From: Bacillota bacterium
GTDB lineage: Bacteria; Bacillota; Clostridia; Oscillospirales; Ruminococcaceae
Reading direction: 5' to 3'
NCBI GenBank assembly: GCA_023413185.1
Contig: JAEZQD010000119.1
Location: 1-32,118, forward strand
DNA length: 32,118 bases
Position numbers and translations under genes: made by a program. Numbering within the stretch: the stretch's first letter is position 1; every line of letters starts with the position of its first letter. This document shows, in pieces, positions 1-6,654 of this stretch. Below the pieces are notes generated by a model. The model had not been told where the DNA came from, searched no databases, and saw only the letters and a list, made by a program, of their open reading frames with translations.

Positions 1-433
1 AGTGGTGACCCAGTGCAATCTTGTTGCAGCCAAGCTCCTGCGCGCGGCTGTACAGGGTGCCCCTTCGCATACGCGCACAAAGGTAACAGGGGGAACGGTC
101 GGTATCCGCCACAATGTTAAAGATGTCTGAAACAAAGATTTCAATGGGGATGTGCAGTGCCTCTGCGTTATCTACAATAATCTGCCGGTTTTGCGGGTTA
201 TAGCCGGGGTCCATTACCAAGAATCGCGCCGTAAACGGGAAGTCGCTGTGCCGTTGCAGCTGCTGAAAGCACTTTGCCATCAGCATCGAGTCCTTGCCGC
301 CCGAGATGCACACCGCAATCGCGTCGTTTGGCTCTATCAGCTCGTACTCCTTAATGCCCGCAATGAACCTCAGCCAAATCTCCTTACGATATTTTTTAAC
401 AATGCTCTTTTCAACCAACTCATATTTTAGCAT
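1..433 (-). CDS. ttcA: TtcA-family tRNA 2-thiocytidine synthase (partial, C-terminus outside window)
   Basis: The first 144 residues of a PP-loop ATP pyrophosphatase are visible. The ATP-binding motif SGGKDS lies at residues 44-49. A CYLC motif (Cys116/Cys119), followed by Arg-rich residues and a GHH at 142-144, is the TtcA arrangement; in that family the cysteines help hold an iron-sulfur cluster, and the enzyme puts sulfur on cytidine 32 of some tRNAs in the cytoplasm. I place the start at the ATG complementary to 431-433, with AGGGAG seven bases upstream. The gene runs off the left edge, so its length is unknown. It lies 155 bp downstream of a cysteine desulfurase on the same strand, a likely sulfur donor. 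Other members of the TtcA/TilS-like group, such as thiolases of other tRNA positions, cannot be excluded without the C-terminus. Confidence 0.85.
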   Translation of the reverse strand, partial: MLKYELVEKSIVKKYRKEIWLRFIAGIKEYELIEPNDAIAVCISGGKDSMLMAKCFQQLQRHSDFPFTARFLVMDPGYNPQNRQIIVDNAEALHIPIEIFVSDIFNIVADTDRSPCYLCARMRRGTLYSRAQELGCNKIALGHH

Positions 434-588
434 AAACTCTCCCTGCAAAAGGTCAGTTACGATCGGTAAAAACCGCCGGCCCAAATTTGGAGACAAAACA
501 TCCTTAACAGAAGGGGAACGTCTGTCAAATCTAGACCATATTAAACCGCAATTGACTATATCGATATCACATCAAAAACTGCCGCGCG

Positions 589-1704
589 TCACAGCGTGCG
601 CAGATATGCTTTAAACCGACACAAAAATTCTTCGAGCTCCTGCTCCGTGGTCAGGTGGCTTAGACTGATGCGCAGCGTGCTCATCGCCGCCCTGCGGTTA
701 TTTGTAACGGCGTACACCGCGCGCGAAAGGCTGTTCGGCGCGCAGCAGGCGGACTTGCTCGCGATGCACACACCCTGCTCTCCCAGTGTTTGCACCGCCG
801 CCTGCGGCTTTAGCCCCAATACGCTGATGTTAAGAATAAAAGGCGACGCGTCCTCGGGGCTGTTAATGGTTACGCCGTCTATGGCGCAAAGCGCAGCGCG
901 CAGCTTATCGCATAGATTCTTTACATACTCATAACGGGAGGGGAGCGCATCCAGCGCGTCCTCCAAGGCGACGGCGCACGCAAGGGCAGACGCCGCACTG
1001 GGGGTTCCGCTGCGCATGGCAGTGGATGACTGCCCGCCTGTAATTTGGCCCTCCAGCAGTACACCCTGCTTTACCACCAAAAGCCCGCTGCCCGCAAGCC
1101 CGTAGAATTTATGGGGCGCTGCCGTTAACAGGTCAATGCCGTCAAGAGAAACACGCAGCTTGCCCATTGCCTGCGCGGCGTCCACATGCAGATGGCAGTG
1201 CGCACGCGGTTCCAGTAGGTGTACAATTGGCGCGATATCCTGAACAATCCCTATTTCGCTGTCTACAAGGCTCAGCGTAACAAGAATGGTGTCGTCTCGC
1301 AGCAAAGAGGCAAGGTGCCCCATATCCACATGCCCGTTCCTTGCTAGACGCACGTAATCGACCTCAAAGCCCTGAGCGCGCAGCTGCTCCAGCGGTCCGA
1401 GCACCGAGGCGTGCTCCAGCATGGTGGCAACGATGTGCTTGCCGTATTTCTTGTATCTACCCGCAACGCCCTTGATTGCAAGGTTGTTCGATTCGCTTGC
1501 GCCCGAGGTATATACAATCTCATCGGGCAAAACCCCAAGCCTGCGGGCAATCCGCGCAGAAGCGTCGTCGTGCCAAAGCCGTTCTGTTATCCCGAGCGGG
1601 TGGGCAGAGTTTGGGTTTGCAATATGCTTTTTAGCGGCATCATAAAAGGTGTTTAGCACGCGCTCGCTCACCGGCGTATCCGCGGCGTAATCCAGATAAA
1701 TCAT
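589..1704 (-). CDS. Cysteine desulfurase (NifS/IscS family, PLP-dependent)
   Basis: A 371-residue fold-type I aminotransferase-like enzyme that removes sulfur from cysteine, leaving alanine and a persulfide for tRNA thiolation or Fe-S assembly. Visible features are the N-terminal YLDYAADTP, a His98 following Glu (cofactor stacking), the HVDAAQ motif with Asp174, the PLP lysine in APHKFYG (Lys199), and the mobile-loop cysteine in SKSACC (Cys320 or Cys321). The usual SSGSAC context is changed to SKSACC, so this is a divergent subgroup. An open frame extends 48 codons further upstream, but that extension is low-complexity and unlike the family. I therefore start at the ATG complementary to 1702-1704, which has AGGA upstream and a promoter at 1735-1763. 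The neighbour downstream is the TtcA-like gene. Confidence 0.93.
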   Translation of the reverse strand: MIYLDYAADTPVSERVLNTFYDAAKKHIANPNSAHPLGITERLWHDDASARIARRLGVLPDEIVYTSGASESNNLAIKGVAGRYKKYGKHIVATMLEHASVLGPLEQLRAQGFEVDYVRLARNGHVDMGHLASLLRDDTILVTLSLVDSEIGIVQDIAPIVHLLEPRAHCHLHVDAAQAMGKLRVSLDGIDLLTAAPHKFYGLAGSGLLVVKQGVLLEGQITGGQSSTAMRSGTPSAASALACAVALEDALDALPSRYEYVKNLCDKLRAALCAIDGVTINSPEDASPFILNISVLGLKPQAAVQTLGEQGVCIASKSACCAPNSLSRAVYAVTNNRRAAMSTLRISLSHLTTEQELEEFLCRFKAYLRTL

Positions 1705-1734
1705 GTTCACAATCCTAAAATTAAAGATAATACT

Positions 1735-1763
1735 ATAATAGTATGATTTTCGCCGATTTACAA
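1735..1763 (-). promoter_or_regulatory. Sigma-A type promoter of the cysteine desulfurase gene
   Basis: On the minus strand TTGTAA (complement of 1758-1763) is followed by exactly 17 bp and TATTAT (complement of 1735-1740). This is a good match to TTGACA/TATAAT. The -10 sits inside the inverted repeat ATACTA-TAA-TAGTAT at 1730-1744, which could bind a regulator. The start codon is about 30 bases downstream of the -10. Confidence 0.6.
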
Positions 1764-1849
1764 TGTTTTTATCCCACTCGTCACACAAATGCGGATTGAG
1801 TGATAACTGTGCACTGTTTGGGAACGATAAAACAGAGGTGATGAACAAG

Positions 1850-1993
1850 ATGTCCTACGTCGACCCCGCAATTCAAACGCAGTTTGAAAGTTTATCCCCA
1901 GAACTAAAAAACGCAATTCTCGAGCGTGATGTCAAGCTCAGCAGCCTTGCGGACCTAATTAAGGTGCTTGAGGATATTGTGGAGGAAGAGTGA
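1850..1993 (+). CDS. Small acidic protein of unknown function (47 aa)
   Basis: I do not recognise this family. The peptide is predicted helical and acidic: it begins MSYVDPAIQ, has a FESLSPELKNAIL stretch and ends in a Glu-rich IVEEE. There are no cysteines, signal peptide or membrane segment. The ATG at 1850 is placed well after an AGAGGTGAT ribosome binding site (1834-1842). An in-frame ATG at 1841 lies too close to that site, and a still longer frame from 1763 has no support. Its stop codon overlaps by four bases a possible GTG start (1990) of the next small gene, which suggests translational coupling. It lies divergent to the cysteine desulfurase gene. Because the start is well defined, I think it is a real gene. 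Confidence 0.6.
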   Translation: MSYVDPAIQTQFESLSPELKNAILERDVKLSSLADLIKVLEDIVEEE

Positions 1994-2022
1994 CAAAAAA
2001 AGAGACCGGAAGGGAGAAACCG

Positions 2023-2238
2023 ATGAACGACCCCAAAAAGAAAAAGTGGGATTTTCCGCTGTATGACGAGGATAGGGTAAGCAACATACTAAACAACGAC
2101 AACGTGGCATCCGCAACCGAATGCACGGGGCTTATCCCATCCGCGCCAATCAACGAGGATGAGATGGATTCGTATGCAAGTCTTTACAGCGTGCCAAAGG
2201 TTAAAAATGAGGTAAACAACGGGTTGCAGCATCCGTAG
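2023..2238 (+). CDS. Small protein of unknown function (71 aa) with TECTGLIP motif
   Basis: A short soluble protein with a lysine-rich start (NDPKKKKWDFPLYDED) and an acidic C-terminal half containing TECTGLIPSAP, followed by INEDEMDSYASLY. There is a single cysteine and no membrane segment. The ATG at 2023 has AGGGAG six bases upstream. An alternative GTG at 1990 overlaps the previous stop (GTGA) and has GGAGG four bases before it, which would add 11 residues. The gene is followed by a hairpin terminator at 2248-2285, so it forms a two-gene unit with the 47-aa gene. The Thr-Glu-Cys-Thr-Gly-Leu-Ile-Pro block followed by acidic residues and Tyr looks like a conserved motif, but I cannot name a family or function. 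Confidence 0.65.
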   Translation: MNDPKKKKWDFPLYDEDRVSNILNNDNVASATECTGLIPSAPINEDEMDSYASLYSVPKVKNEVNNGLQHP

Positions 2239-2247
2239 TTTCGATTT

Positions 2248-2285
2248 CAGCCGTCGTCTTTTTTTAAGGCGGCGGCTGTTTCTTG
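2248..2285 (+). terminator. Hairpin terminator after the small-protein pair
   Basis: An 11-bp stem with some G-U pairs (CAGCCGTCGTC at 2248-2258 against GGCGGCGGCTG at 2268-2278) has a T-rich loop and is followed by TTTCTTG. The U tract is weak, but the position between two transcription units fits. Confidence 0.55.
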
Positions 2286-2286
2286 C

Positions 2287-2315
2287 TTGACAGTCACCGG
2301 CAAAAACCATACACT
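2287..2315 (+). promoter_or_regulatory. Sigma-A type promoter of the dehydrogenase-yggS unit
   Basis: A consensus TTGACA (2287-2292) is followed by 17 bp and TACACT (2310-2315). It lies directly after the terminator and leaves a leader of about 100 bases before the dehydrogenase start. I looked for a Rex-type TTGTTAA inverted repeat and did not see one. Confidence 0.6.
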
Positions 2316-2420
2316 AAAGGTAGACTATACCACCAACCTTATTTTAGTTTGATATACGGGACTTTGTCTATCGGCGTCAGCCGGTAATCAACCACACGCT
2401 TTTTAATTGGGGGATGCACA

Positions 2421-3371
2421 ATGATAAGAAAAAAGGTAAAGATCGCAATTGTCGGCGCAGGCGCGGTGGGAACCTCTACCGCATTTGACCTGAGCATACA
2501 GGGGCTGTGCGACGAGATTGTACTCGTCGACGTAAATCACAAAAAGGCGGTTGCCGAGGCCCTGGATATGCAGCACAGCGTTGCGTACCAAACCAGGACG
2601 GTCGCCATCCGTGCGGGCGCGTATGAGGACTGCGGCGACGCGGACATCATCGTAGTCACGGCGGCAATGCCCTACAAGCCCGGTCAGCGCAGGCTGGATA
2701 TGCTCGAAGGCTCTAGGCAGATTATCGAGTCGATCATCCCGCCCATTATGGAAAGCGGGTTTCGCGGGCTGTTTATTATTGTCACGAATCCGGTAGACAT
2801 CATATCCTACTATGTCTACCGCTTGTCGGGGCTGCCCGCAAACCAGATTATTGGCACCGGCACGGCGCTCGACTCCGCAAGGCTGCGTGGGCTGATTGCA
2901 TCGGCCATGAGCGTAGATGCCAAAAGTGTGCAGGCATACACACTCGGCGAGCACGGCGACTCGCAGTTTGTACCGTGGAGTAACGTATCGGTGGGCGGTA
3001 AGCAGTTTTTCGACATCATTGCCGACAACCCCGAGCGGTTTGGCTCGCTTGATCTCGACCATTTTGTGCACGAGGTCATCGACCTCGGCTTTCAGATTGG
3101 CACGGTAAAGGGCACCACCAACTTTGCGATTGCCGCCACGGTGGTTGAGATTATCAAGGTTATCCTAAACGACGAAAACCGTGTTATCCCGGTATCCACT
3201 CTGTTAAGCGGCGAGTATGGCGAAAGCGATGTGTTCGCAGGGGTTCCCGCGGTGCTGGGGCATCAGGGTGTTAAGGAGATAGTCCGCGCGCGGCTGACCG
3301 ACGAGGAGATGCGCTTGTTTAAACGCTCGGTGGAGGTCATCAGACAGTTTAACCAAACCCTTGCGCTGTAA
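2421..3371 (+). CDS. L-lactate dehydrogenase-like NAD-dependent 2-hydroxyacid dehydrogenase
   Basis: A 316-residue member of the lactate/malate dehydrogenase family. The NAD-binding fold shows GAGAVG at 12-17 and Asp36 after the second strand. VTNPVD is at 120-125. The catalytic set is present: Asp150 and Arg153 in LDSARLR, His177 in GEHGDS, and the substrate-binding Arg90. The specificity loop reads MPYKPGQRRLD: where lactate dehydrogenases usually have Gln and malate dehydrogenases Arg, this protein has Tyr84. The overall pattern is LDH-like, but the true substrate (pyruvate, or a bulkier 2-oxo acid) is uncertain. The start is the ATG after GGGGGA with six-base spacing. YggS follows after about 40 bp, probably in the same transcript, driven by the promoter at 2287-2315. 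Confidence 0.88.
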   Translation: MIRKKVKIAIVGAGAVGTSTAFDLSIQGLCDEIVLVDVNHKKAVAEALDMQHSVAYQTRTVAIRAGAYEDCGDADIIVVTAAMPYKPGQRRLDMLEGSRQIIESIIPPIMESGFRGLFIIVTNPVDIISYYVYRLSGLPANQIIGTGTALDSARLRGLIASAMSVDAKSVQAYTLGEHGDSQFVPWSNVSVGGKQFFDIIADNPERFGSLDLDHFVHEVIDLGFQIGTVKGTTNFAIAATVVEIIKVILNDENRVIPVSTLLSGEYGESDVFAGVPAVLGHQGVKEIVRARLTDEEMRLFKRSVEVIRQFNQTLAL

Positions 3372-3413
3372 TCCTATGGGTACTTTTCAATAAACGGGTG
3401 GGAGGGCTTGTCG

Positions 3414-4127
3414 ATGTCACATCTTGCACACAATGTAGAAGCAATACGGCAAAACATCGCTGACGCCGCCAAGGCAGCGGGCAGAAGCGCAGAGGAGATT
3501 ACCCTGCTAGCGGCAACAAAAACCCGCGATACCCAAACGGTTCGGGAGATCATTGCCGCGGGCGTTACGACGGTGGGCGAAAACCGCGTGCAGGAGATGA
3601 CCGAAAAGCTTGCGCAAAACGCGTATCTCGGCGCGTCGTTGCATTTTATCGGGCAGCTGCAAACCAACAAGGTCAAGCAGGTGGCGGGCAGGGTAGCGCT
3701 GATTCATTCGGTGGATAGCCTGCGGCTTGCCGCCGAGATTGATAAAGCCGTAAATCGGCTTTGCGAGCAGGACAAGTTCACACCCGCGCAGGATGTTCTG
3801 GTGGAGGTCAACATAGCGGGGGAGCACTCCAAAGGCGGCATAGAACCGCCCGCGCTGCCCGCGTTCTTAGAACAGCTTGCCGCGTTTGCACACCTGCGGG
3901 TAAGGGGCTTGATGTGCATTCCGCCGCCCGCCCAAACGCCCGACGAAGCGCGCCATTACTTTGCGGCGATGAAGAGCCTGTTTGACCGCAATGTCGGGTT
4001 GCTGGATGCGTCGCGTGCACCCATCCTTTCCATGGGCATGTCGGACGACTACGAACAGGCGGTAACCGAGGGCGCTACGCTGGTGCGGGTGGGCACCGCA
4101 CTTTTCGGTCCCAGACTCTACAAATAA
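3414..4127 (+). CDS. yggS: YggS/PLPBP family pyridoxal phosphate homeostasis protein
   Basis: A 237-residue single-domain PLP protein with the alanine-racemase-like barrel. The cofactor lysine is Lys36 in AATKTR. The family signatures GENRVQE, HFIGQLQTNK and, near the end, SMGMSDDYEQAVTEGAT followed by VRVGTALFG are all present. The family has no known catalytic activity; it buffers PLP and affects amino-acid and keto-acid balance in the cytoplasm. A TTG at 3408 is possible, but the ATG at 3414 has GGAGG at the right distance (eight bases) and gives the usual length. It lies about 40 bp after the dehydrogenase and before a strong hairpin terminator. In many Firmicutes this gene sits near cell-division genes; here it does not. 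Confidence 0.93.
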   Translation: MSHLAHNVEAIRQNIADAAKAAGRSAEEITLLAATKTRDTQTVREIIAAGVTTVGENRVQEMTEKLAQNAYLGASLHFIGQLQTNKVKQVAGRVALIHSVDSLRLAAEIDKAVNRLCEQDKFTPAQDVLVEVNIAGEHSKGGIEPPALPAFLEQLAAFAHLRVRGLMCIPPPAQTPDEARHYFAAMKSLFDRNVGLLDASRAPILSMGMSDDYEQAVTEGATLVRVGTALFGPRLYK

Positions 4128-4157
4128 TACAGACTGCAAGATAAGGCACGTCGCAAA

Positions 4158-4187
4158 AAAACAGACCGCCAGCCAGCGGTCTGTTTT
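4158..4187. terminator. Bidirectional intrinsic terminator
   Basis: A perfect 12-bp inverted repeat pairs AAAACAGACCGC (4158-4169) with GCGGTCTGTTTT (4176-4187) around a six-base loop. It has A-runs on one side and T-runs on the other, so it can end transcripts from both directions: yggS from the left and the small peptide gene from the right. Confidence 0.9.
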
Positions 4188-4201
4188 AATCTGTTCGGAT
4201 G

Positions 4202-4321
4202 CTAGTCGTCATTCTCAGCCGTCATACAGCCGGCAGAGAATTCAGGCGAGCACCAGCCCTCCTGCTCGGCAAACGGTTGAAACAGTCTTTCTTCTTCGGT
4301 ATGGGTGTTACAATTCAACAT
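4202..4321 (-). CDS. Orphan 39-aa peptide of unknown function
   Basis: A short frame with very good expression signals. The ATG is complementary to 4319-4321, AGGAGGT (complement of 4331-4337) lies nine bases upstream, a near-consensus promoter lies at 4367-4395, and the strong terminator at 4158-4187 follows the stop. The product starts MLNCNTHTEEER, is rich in Glu and contains three cysteines (4, 24, 32) in contexts GWCSPEF and AGCMTAEN, ending in Asp-Asp. It has no hydrophobic leader. I do not recognise it. It stands alone as a single-gene unit between yggS and panE. It could be a regulatory or stress peptide, a metal-binding peptide, or a small RNA whose frame is fortuitous. No radical-SAM, protease or transporter partner lies nearby, so a modified-peptide precursor is not supported. 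Confidence 0.6.
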   Translation of the reverse strand: MLNCNTHTEEERLFQPFAEQEGWCSPEFSAGCMTAENDD

Positions 4322-4366
4322 ATATGGTGCACCTCCTGTAACAATAGTGGGTTTTAACTTGATGAT

Positions 4367-4395
4367 AGTATACCGCAAAGGTATAGTATTGTCAA
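4367..4395 (-). promoter_or_regulatory. Strong sigma-A promoter with dyad, upstream of the 39-aa peptide
   Basis: On the minus strand TTGACA (complement of 4390-4395) is followed by 17 bp and TATACT (complement of 4367-4372), eleven of twelve consensus bases. Within the spacer and -10 is a dyad, TATACC-N5-GGTATA, and ATACTAT occurs twice, so a repressor operator overlapping the promoter is plausible. Confidence 0.75.
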
Positions 4396-4429
4396 CCCTG
4401 TTTGTTACAAGAGTATAAGGCGGGACGTT

Positions 4430-5347
4430 TTAAACACCATATACCTGCTCGGTGGCGGTAATTAAGCGGGTTATAACGTCGTTTACGGGTGTGGCAACAC
4501 CGTATCGTCTGCCCATCTCACACACCGTGCCCCCGAACGAAGCCACCTCGGTTTTACGCACAGCCTCGATATCCTGCAGCATCGAGGTCTTGCTCATAGG
4601 CGAGAAGGTCTGCATCAGCGTCACAAACTCGCGCGCATCCGCCTCGGTCAGGTTCACGTTCGCAGCCTTTGCAAGGGCAACGACCTCCATCATCGCGTCA
4701 AAGAACAGGCTGCGGGTCTCGGGTGTGCAAAAACCGCTGTACGTTGCCCGCGTCAGAGCACTTATCTGGTTACACCCGACGTTGAGCATCCACTTTCGCC
4801 AGATGGTGCGAATCATGTCGGGGCACACCTCGGTGCCGATGCCCGAGCGGACAAGCACGTCGCTTACCGCCGCAACAAGCGGGGAGACGGGGTCGTTTTG
4901 CGCATCCCCAAGTTGGATGATGCCGTCCTTGGTCGTTATCACACCCTCGGCGGTGCGAACCGCGTCGATGTAGATGGCAAGCCCGTACAGCACGTGATTG
5001 TCGGGGTAATGCTCTAAGATGCGGTCGCGCGCCGTAATGCCGTTGAGCACGGGGAGGATTACGGTGTCTTTGCCCACAACAGCGCGCATATCCCGTATCG
5101 CGTCGTCCAGATGATAGTTCTTTACGCACACAAGCACAAGGTCGGCACAAAAGCCGTCCTCAAGCGTTGATACCACACGGGGGAAGAAGGTCTCGCCGTT
5201 TAGGGTGATGCCGTTTTGCTTCATGCGCCCGGCCCGTTTCTCGGTTGCGATAACCGCAAACGAATCGCCCAAGGCATGGTGCAGGTGACGAGTGTAAACC
5301 GCGCCGATGGCGCCGGCTCCGATGAGTGCGATGGTTTGAATGTTCAT
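4430..5347 (-). CDS. panE: 2-dehydropantoate 2-reductase (ketopantoate reductase)
   Basis: A 305-residue NADPH-dependent reductase making pantoate for coenzyme A synthesis in the cytoplasm. The Rossmann motif GAGAIG is at 10-15, the conserved Asn102 lies in PVLNGI, the catalytic Lys185 lies in TIWRKWMLNVGCN, and the C-terminal helical domain has the family run SMLQDIEAVRKTEV (Ser255, Glu267) and ATPVN. The length is normal. The start ATG has AGGAG six bases upstream. No panB, panC or panD is adjacent, and family members are often annotated as PanE while acting on related 2-oxo acids, so the exact substrate is an inference. The neighbours are the orphan peptide downstream and the AT-rich kinase upstream on the same strand. 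Confidence 0.88.
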   Translation of the reverse strand: MNIQTIALIGAGAIGAVYTRHLHHALGDSFAVIATEKRAGRMKQNGITLNGETFFPRVVSTLEDGFCADLVLVCVKNYHLDDAIRDMRAVVGKDTVILPVLNGITARDRILEHYPDNHVLYGLAIYIDAVRTAEGVITTKDGIIQLGDAQNDPVSPLVAAVSDVLVRSGIGTEVCPDMIRTIWRKWMLNVGCNQISALTRATYSGFCTPETRSLFFDAMMEVVALAKAANVNLTEADAREFVTLMQTFSPMSKTSMLQDIEAVRKTEVASFGGTVCEMGRRYGVATPVNDVITRLITATEQVYGV

Positions 5348-5434
5348 GTTGTTCTCCTGATTGTTGTAGAATATTTGACTTACATATTATGTTAGTATAA
5401 AAAGGAGCTTGATAATAAAGTGAAAAACTACACG

Positions 5435-6073
5435 CTAAAGTATGCTATCTATAATTCTATCCACAACAGTATCCCATGGTCTTGATTCTATCACTTTAAT
5501 CCCTAATTTCTTGCAGGTATCCACTAACCATTCTCCATACTTACTGCTAATATCCGCCCTGAAATGCTGCAGTTCGCCGCCCTCTCTGGCTAAATAGTTC
5601 TGCAAAATCTGTTTTTGTTCCGGCTCATATAAATAGAGTGATTTTACCTTTGCATTATTAAACGACGCTGCGAATTCAGGGTGTATAAAATCGCCTTCTA
5701 TAATGATTGGTACATCAGATTCAAGGTGATTTTGAGCAATGGCACGTAGTCCGGCAATCATTTCTTTGCTTACGTCAATAAGCCAGTTTACATTGCCGCT
5801 TACACCAATATCCATCCAGTCTACACCAGAACTCCAATAATGAATTGCCGGAAGAAGCTCTTTTGTTGTCATTGCCTCTATCGCTTGGCATATATCATCC
5901 GCTTCTATCACATTCACACTATATAAACGAGCGAGTTCATAAGCAACTCTCGATTTTCCGGTACCCGAAGCACCGCCAATAAACAAAACTGTCCAGTTTC
6001 TATCTTTACTCAAGCTATCATCCTCATCCCTATCAGTATTTAGCATATAGGTACATAAGCAATCCATTTCCAT
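5435..6073 (-). CDS. P-loop kinase-like ATPase of unknown substrate
   Basis: A 212-residue cytoplasmic protein with a Walker A motif GGASGTGKS at 33-41, preceded by a hydrophobic strand (TVLFIGG) and followed by an acidic EADD, as in small-molecule kinases and zeta-toxin-like AAA_33 proteins. A central IIIEGDF strand resembles the Walker B region, and the C-terminal PWDTVVDRI is typical of such kinases. The start is uncertain: in-frame ATGs at codons 1, 3 and 10 lack a clear ribosome binding site. The DNA is AT-richer than its surroundings (a 60-base sample at 5701 is about 42 percent GC, versus about 60 percent in a sample from sbcC), which suggests an acquired accessory gene. No antitoxin partner is visible, so I do not call it a toxin. 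Confidence 0.7.
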   Translation of the reverse strand: MEMDCLCTYMLNTDRDEDDSLSKDRNWTVLFIGGASGTGKSRVAYELARLYSVNVIEADDICQAIEAMTTKELLPAIHYWSSGVDWMDIGVSGNVNWLIDVSKEMIAGLRAIAQNHLESDVPIIIEGDFIHPEFAASFNNAKVKSLYLYEPEQKQILQNYLAREGGELQHFRADISSKYGEWLVDTCKKLGIKVIESRPWDTVVDRIIDSIL

Positions 6074-6195
6074 TTTAACACAGAACGAAAAAGAAATCGA
6101 TTTTTTGATAGTGCCGAATTATAGCTAGAAAGGGTCTGGCGGGAGTGTAAAGGGCAAAATCAAGTTCGGGTTGCGCTCATTATCCGATTTATTCA

Positions 6196-6627
6196 TTATG
6201 CTTGTTCGGTGTGTGAAAACAATCTACACGGGATGGTTAAAAACACATCGTCATGAACCGTAAACCCATTCTTCTCGTAAAAGCATGAAATTTCTGCTGT
6301 TGTTTGAACCAACCATTCCGAGTTTGGAAAATGCGCAATGCAGCGCTTTAGCAGTTCTTTGCCTATTCCCTTGTTTTGAAATTCAGGTAAAACAAGCAAA
6401 TCATATATTATTGACCGAAACATTCTATCACTCAATACCCGCACTGCCCCAATCAAACGTTCATTCTCCCATGCAGAAATTACAAGCGTTGAATTAGCAA
6501 ACGGAATACAATAATTATTTATCATTTCAGTGGTTTCCGAACCATCTGACCAGCCTACAGCTACAAACAATGTATGTAATTGTTCAGATGGCAAATCTTT
6601 GTTTGTGTCATTATAAATAATACTCAT
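6196..6627 (-). CDS. GNAT family N-acetyltransferase
   Basis: A 143-residue single-domain acetyltransferase. The acetyl-CoA binding motif is visible as EFQNKGIGKELL, preceded by the beta-4 strand YDLLVLP, and the C-terminal part CFYEKNGFTVHDD matches the usual final GNAT motif. The substrate is unknown; small cytoplasmic members acetylate amines, antibiotics or proteins. The ATG complementary to 6625-6627 has AAAGG at a suitable distance; a GTG six codons upstream would overlap that site. Like the neighbouring kinase gene it is AT-rich relative to the window. It sits only 27 bases downstream of the end of sbcC, on the same strand. Confidence 0.85.
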   Translation of the reverse strand: MSIIYNDTNKDLPSEQLHTLFVAVGWSDGSETTEMINNYCIPFANSTLVISAWENERLIGAVRVLSDRMFRSIIYDLLVLPEFQNKGIGKELLKRCIAHFPNSEWLVQTTAEISCFYEKNGFTVHDDVFLTIPCRLFSHTEQA

Positions 6628-6654
6628 ACTGTTCCAACCTTTCACTAAAGAAAA

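Noticed and set aside
1705..1848. 48-residue N-terminal extension of the cysteine desulfurase
   Set aside because: It spans the promoter and an AT-rich leader and has no similarity to the family; the ATG at 1704 gives the normal N-terminus.
2316..2420. Rex (redox) operator before the dehydrogenase gene
   Set aside because: No TTGTTAA-N4-TTAACAA-like inverted repeat can be found in the leader.
2403..3071. 222-codon minus-strand open frame opposite the dehydrogenase gene
   Set aside because: It lies entirely over an intact, motif-complete dehydrogenase gene and has no start signals.
4202..4321. 39-aa peptide considered as a RiPP precursor
   Set aside because: There is no modifying enzyme, protease or exporter nearby, and no leader-peptide-like boundary.
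5375..5401. Plus-strand TTGACT and TATAAA boxes downstream of the kinase gene
   Set aside because: The spacer is only 15 bp and no plus-strand gene follows.
5435..6073. Kinase-like gene considered as a zeta-type toxin
   Set aside because: Only the P-loop is shared; there is no antitoxin gene beside it and the neighbouring gene is a typical acetyltransferase.
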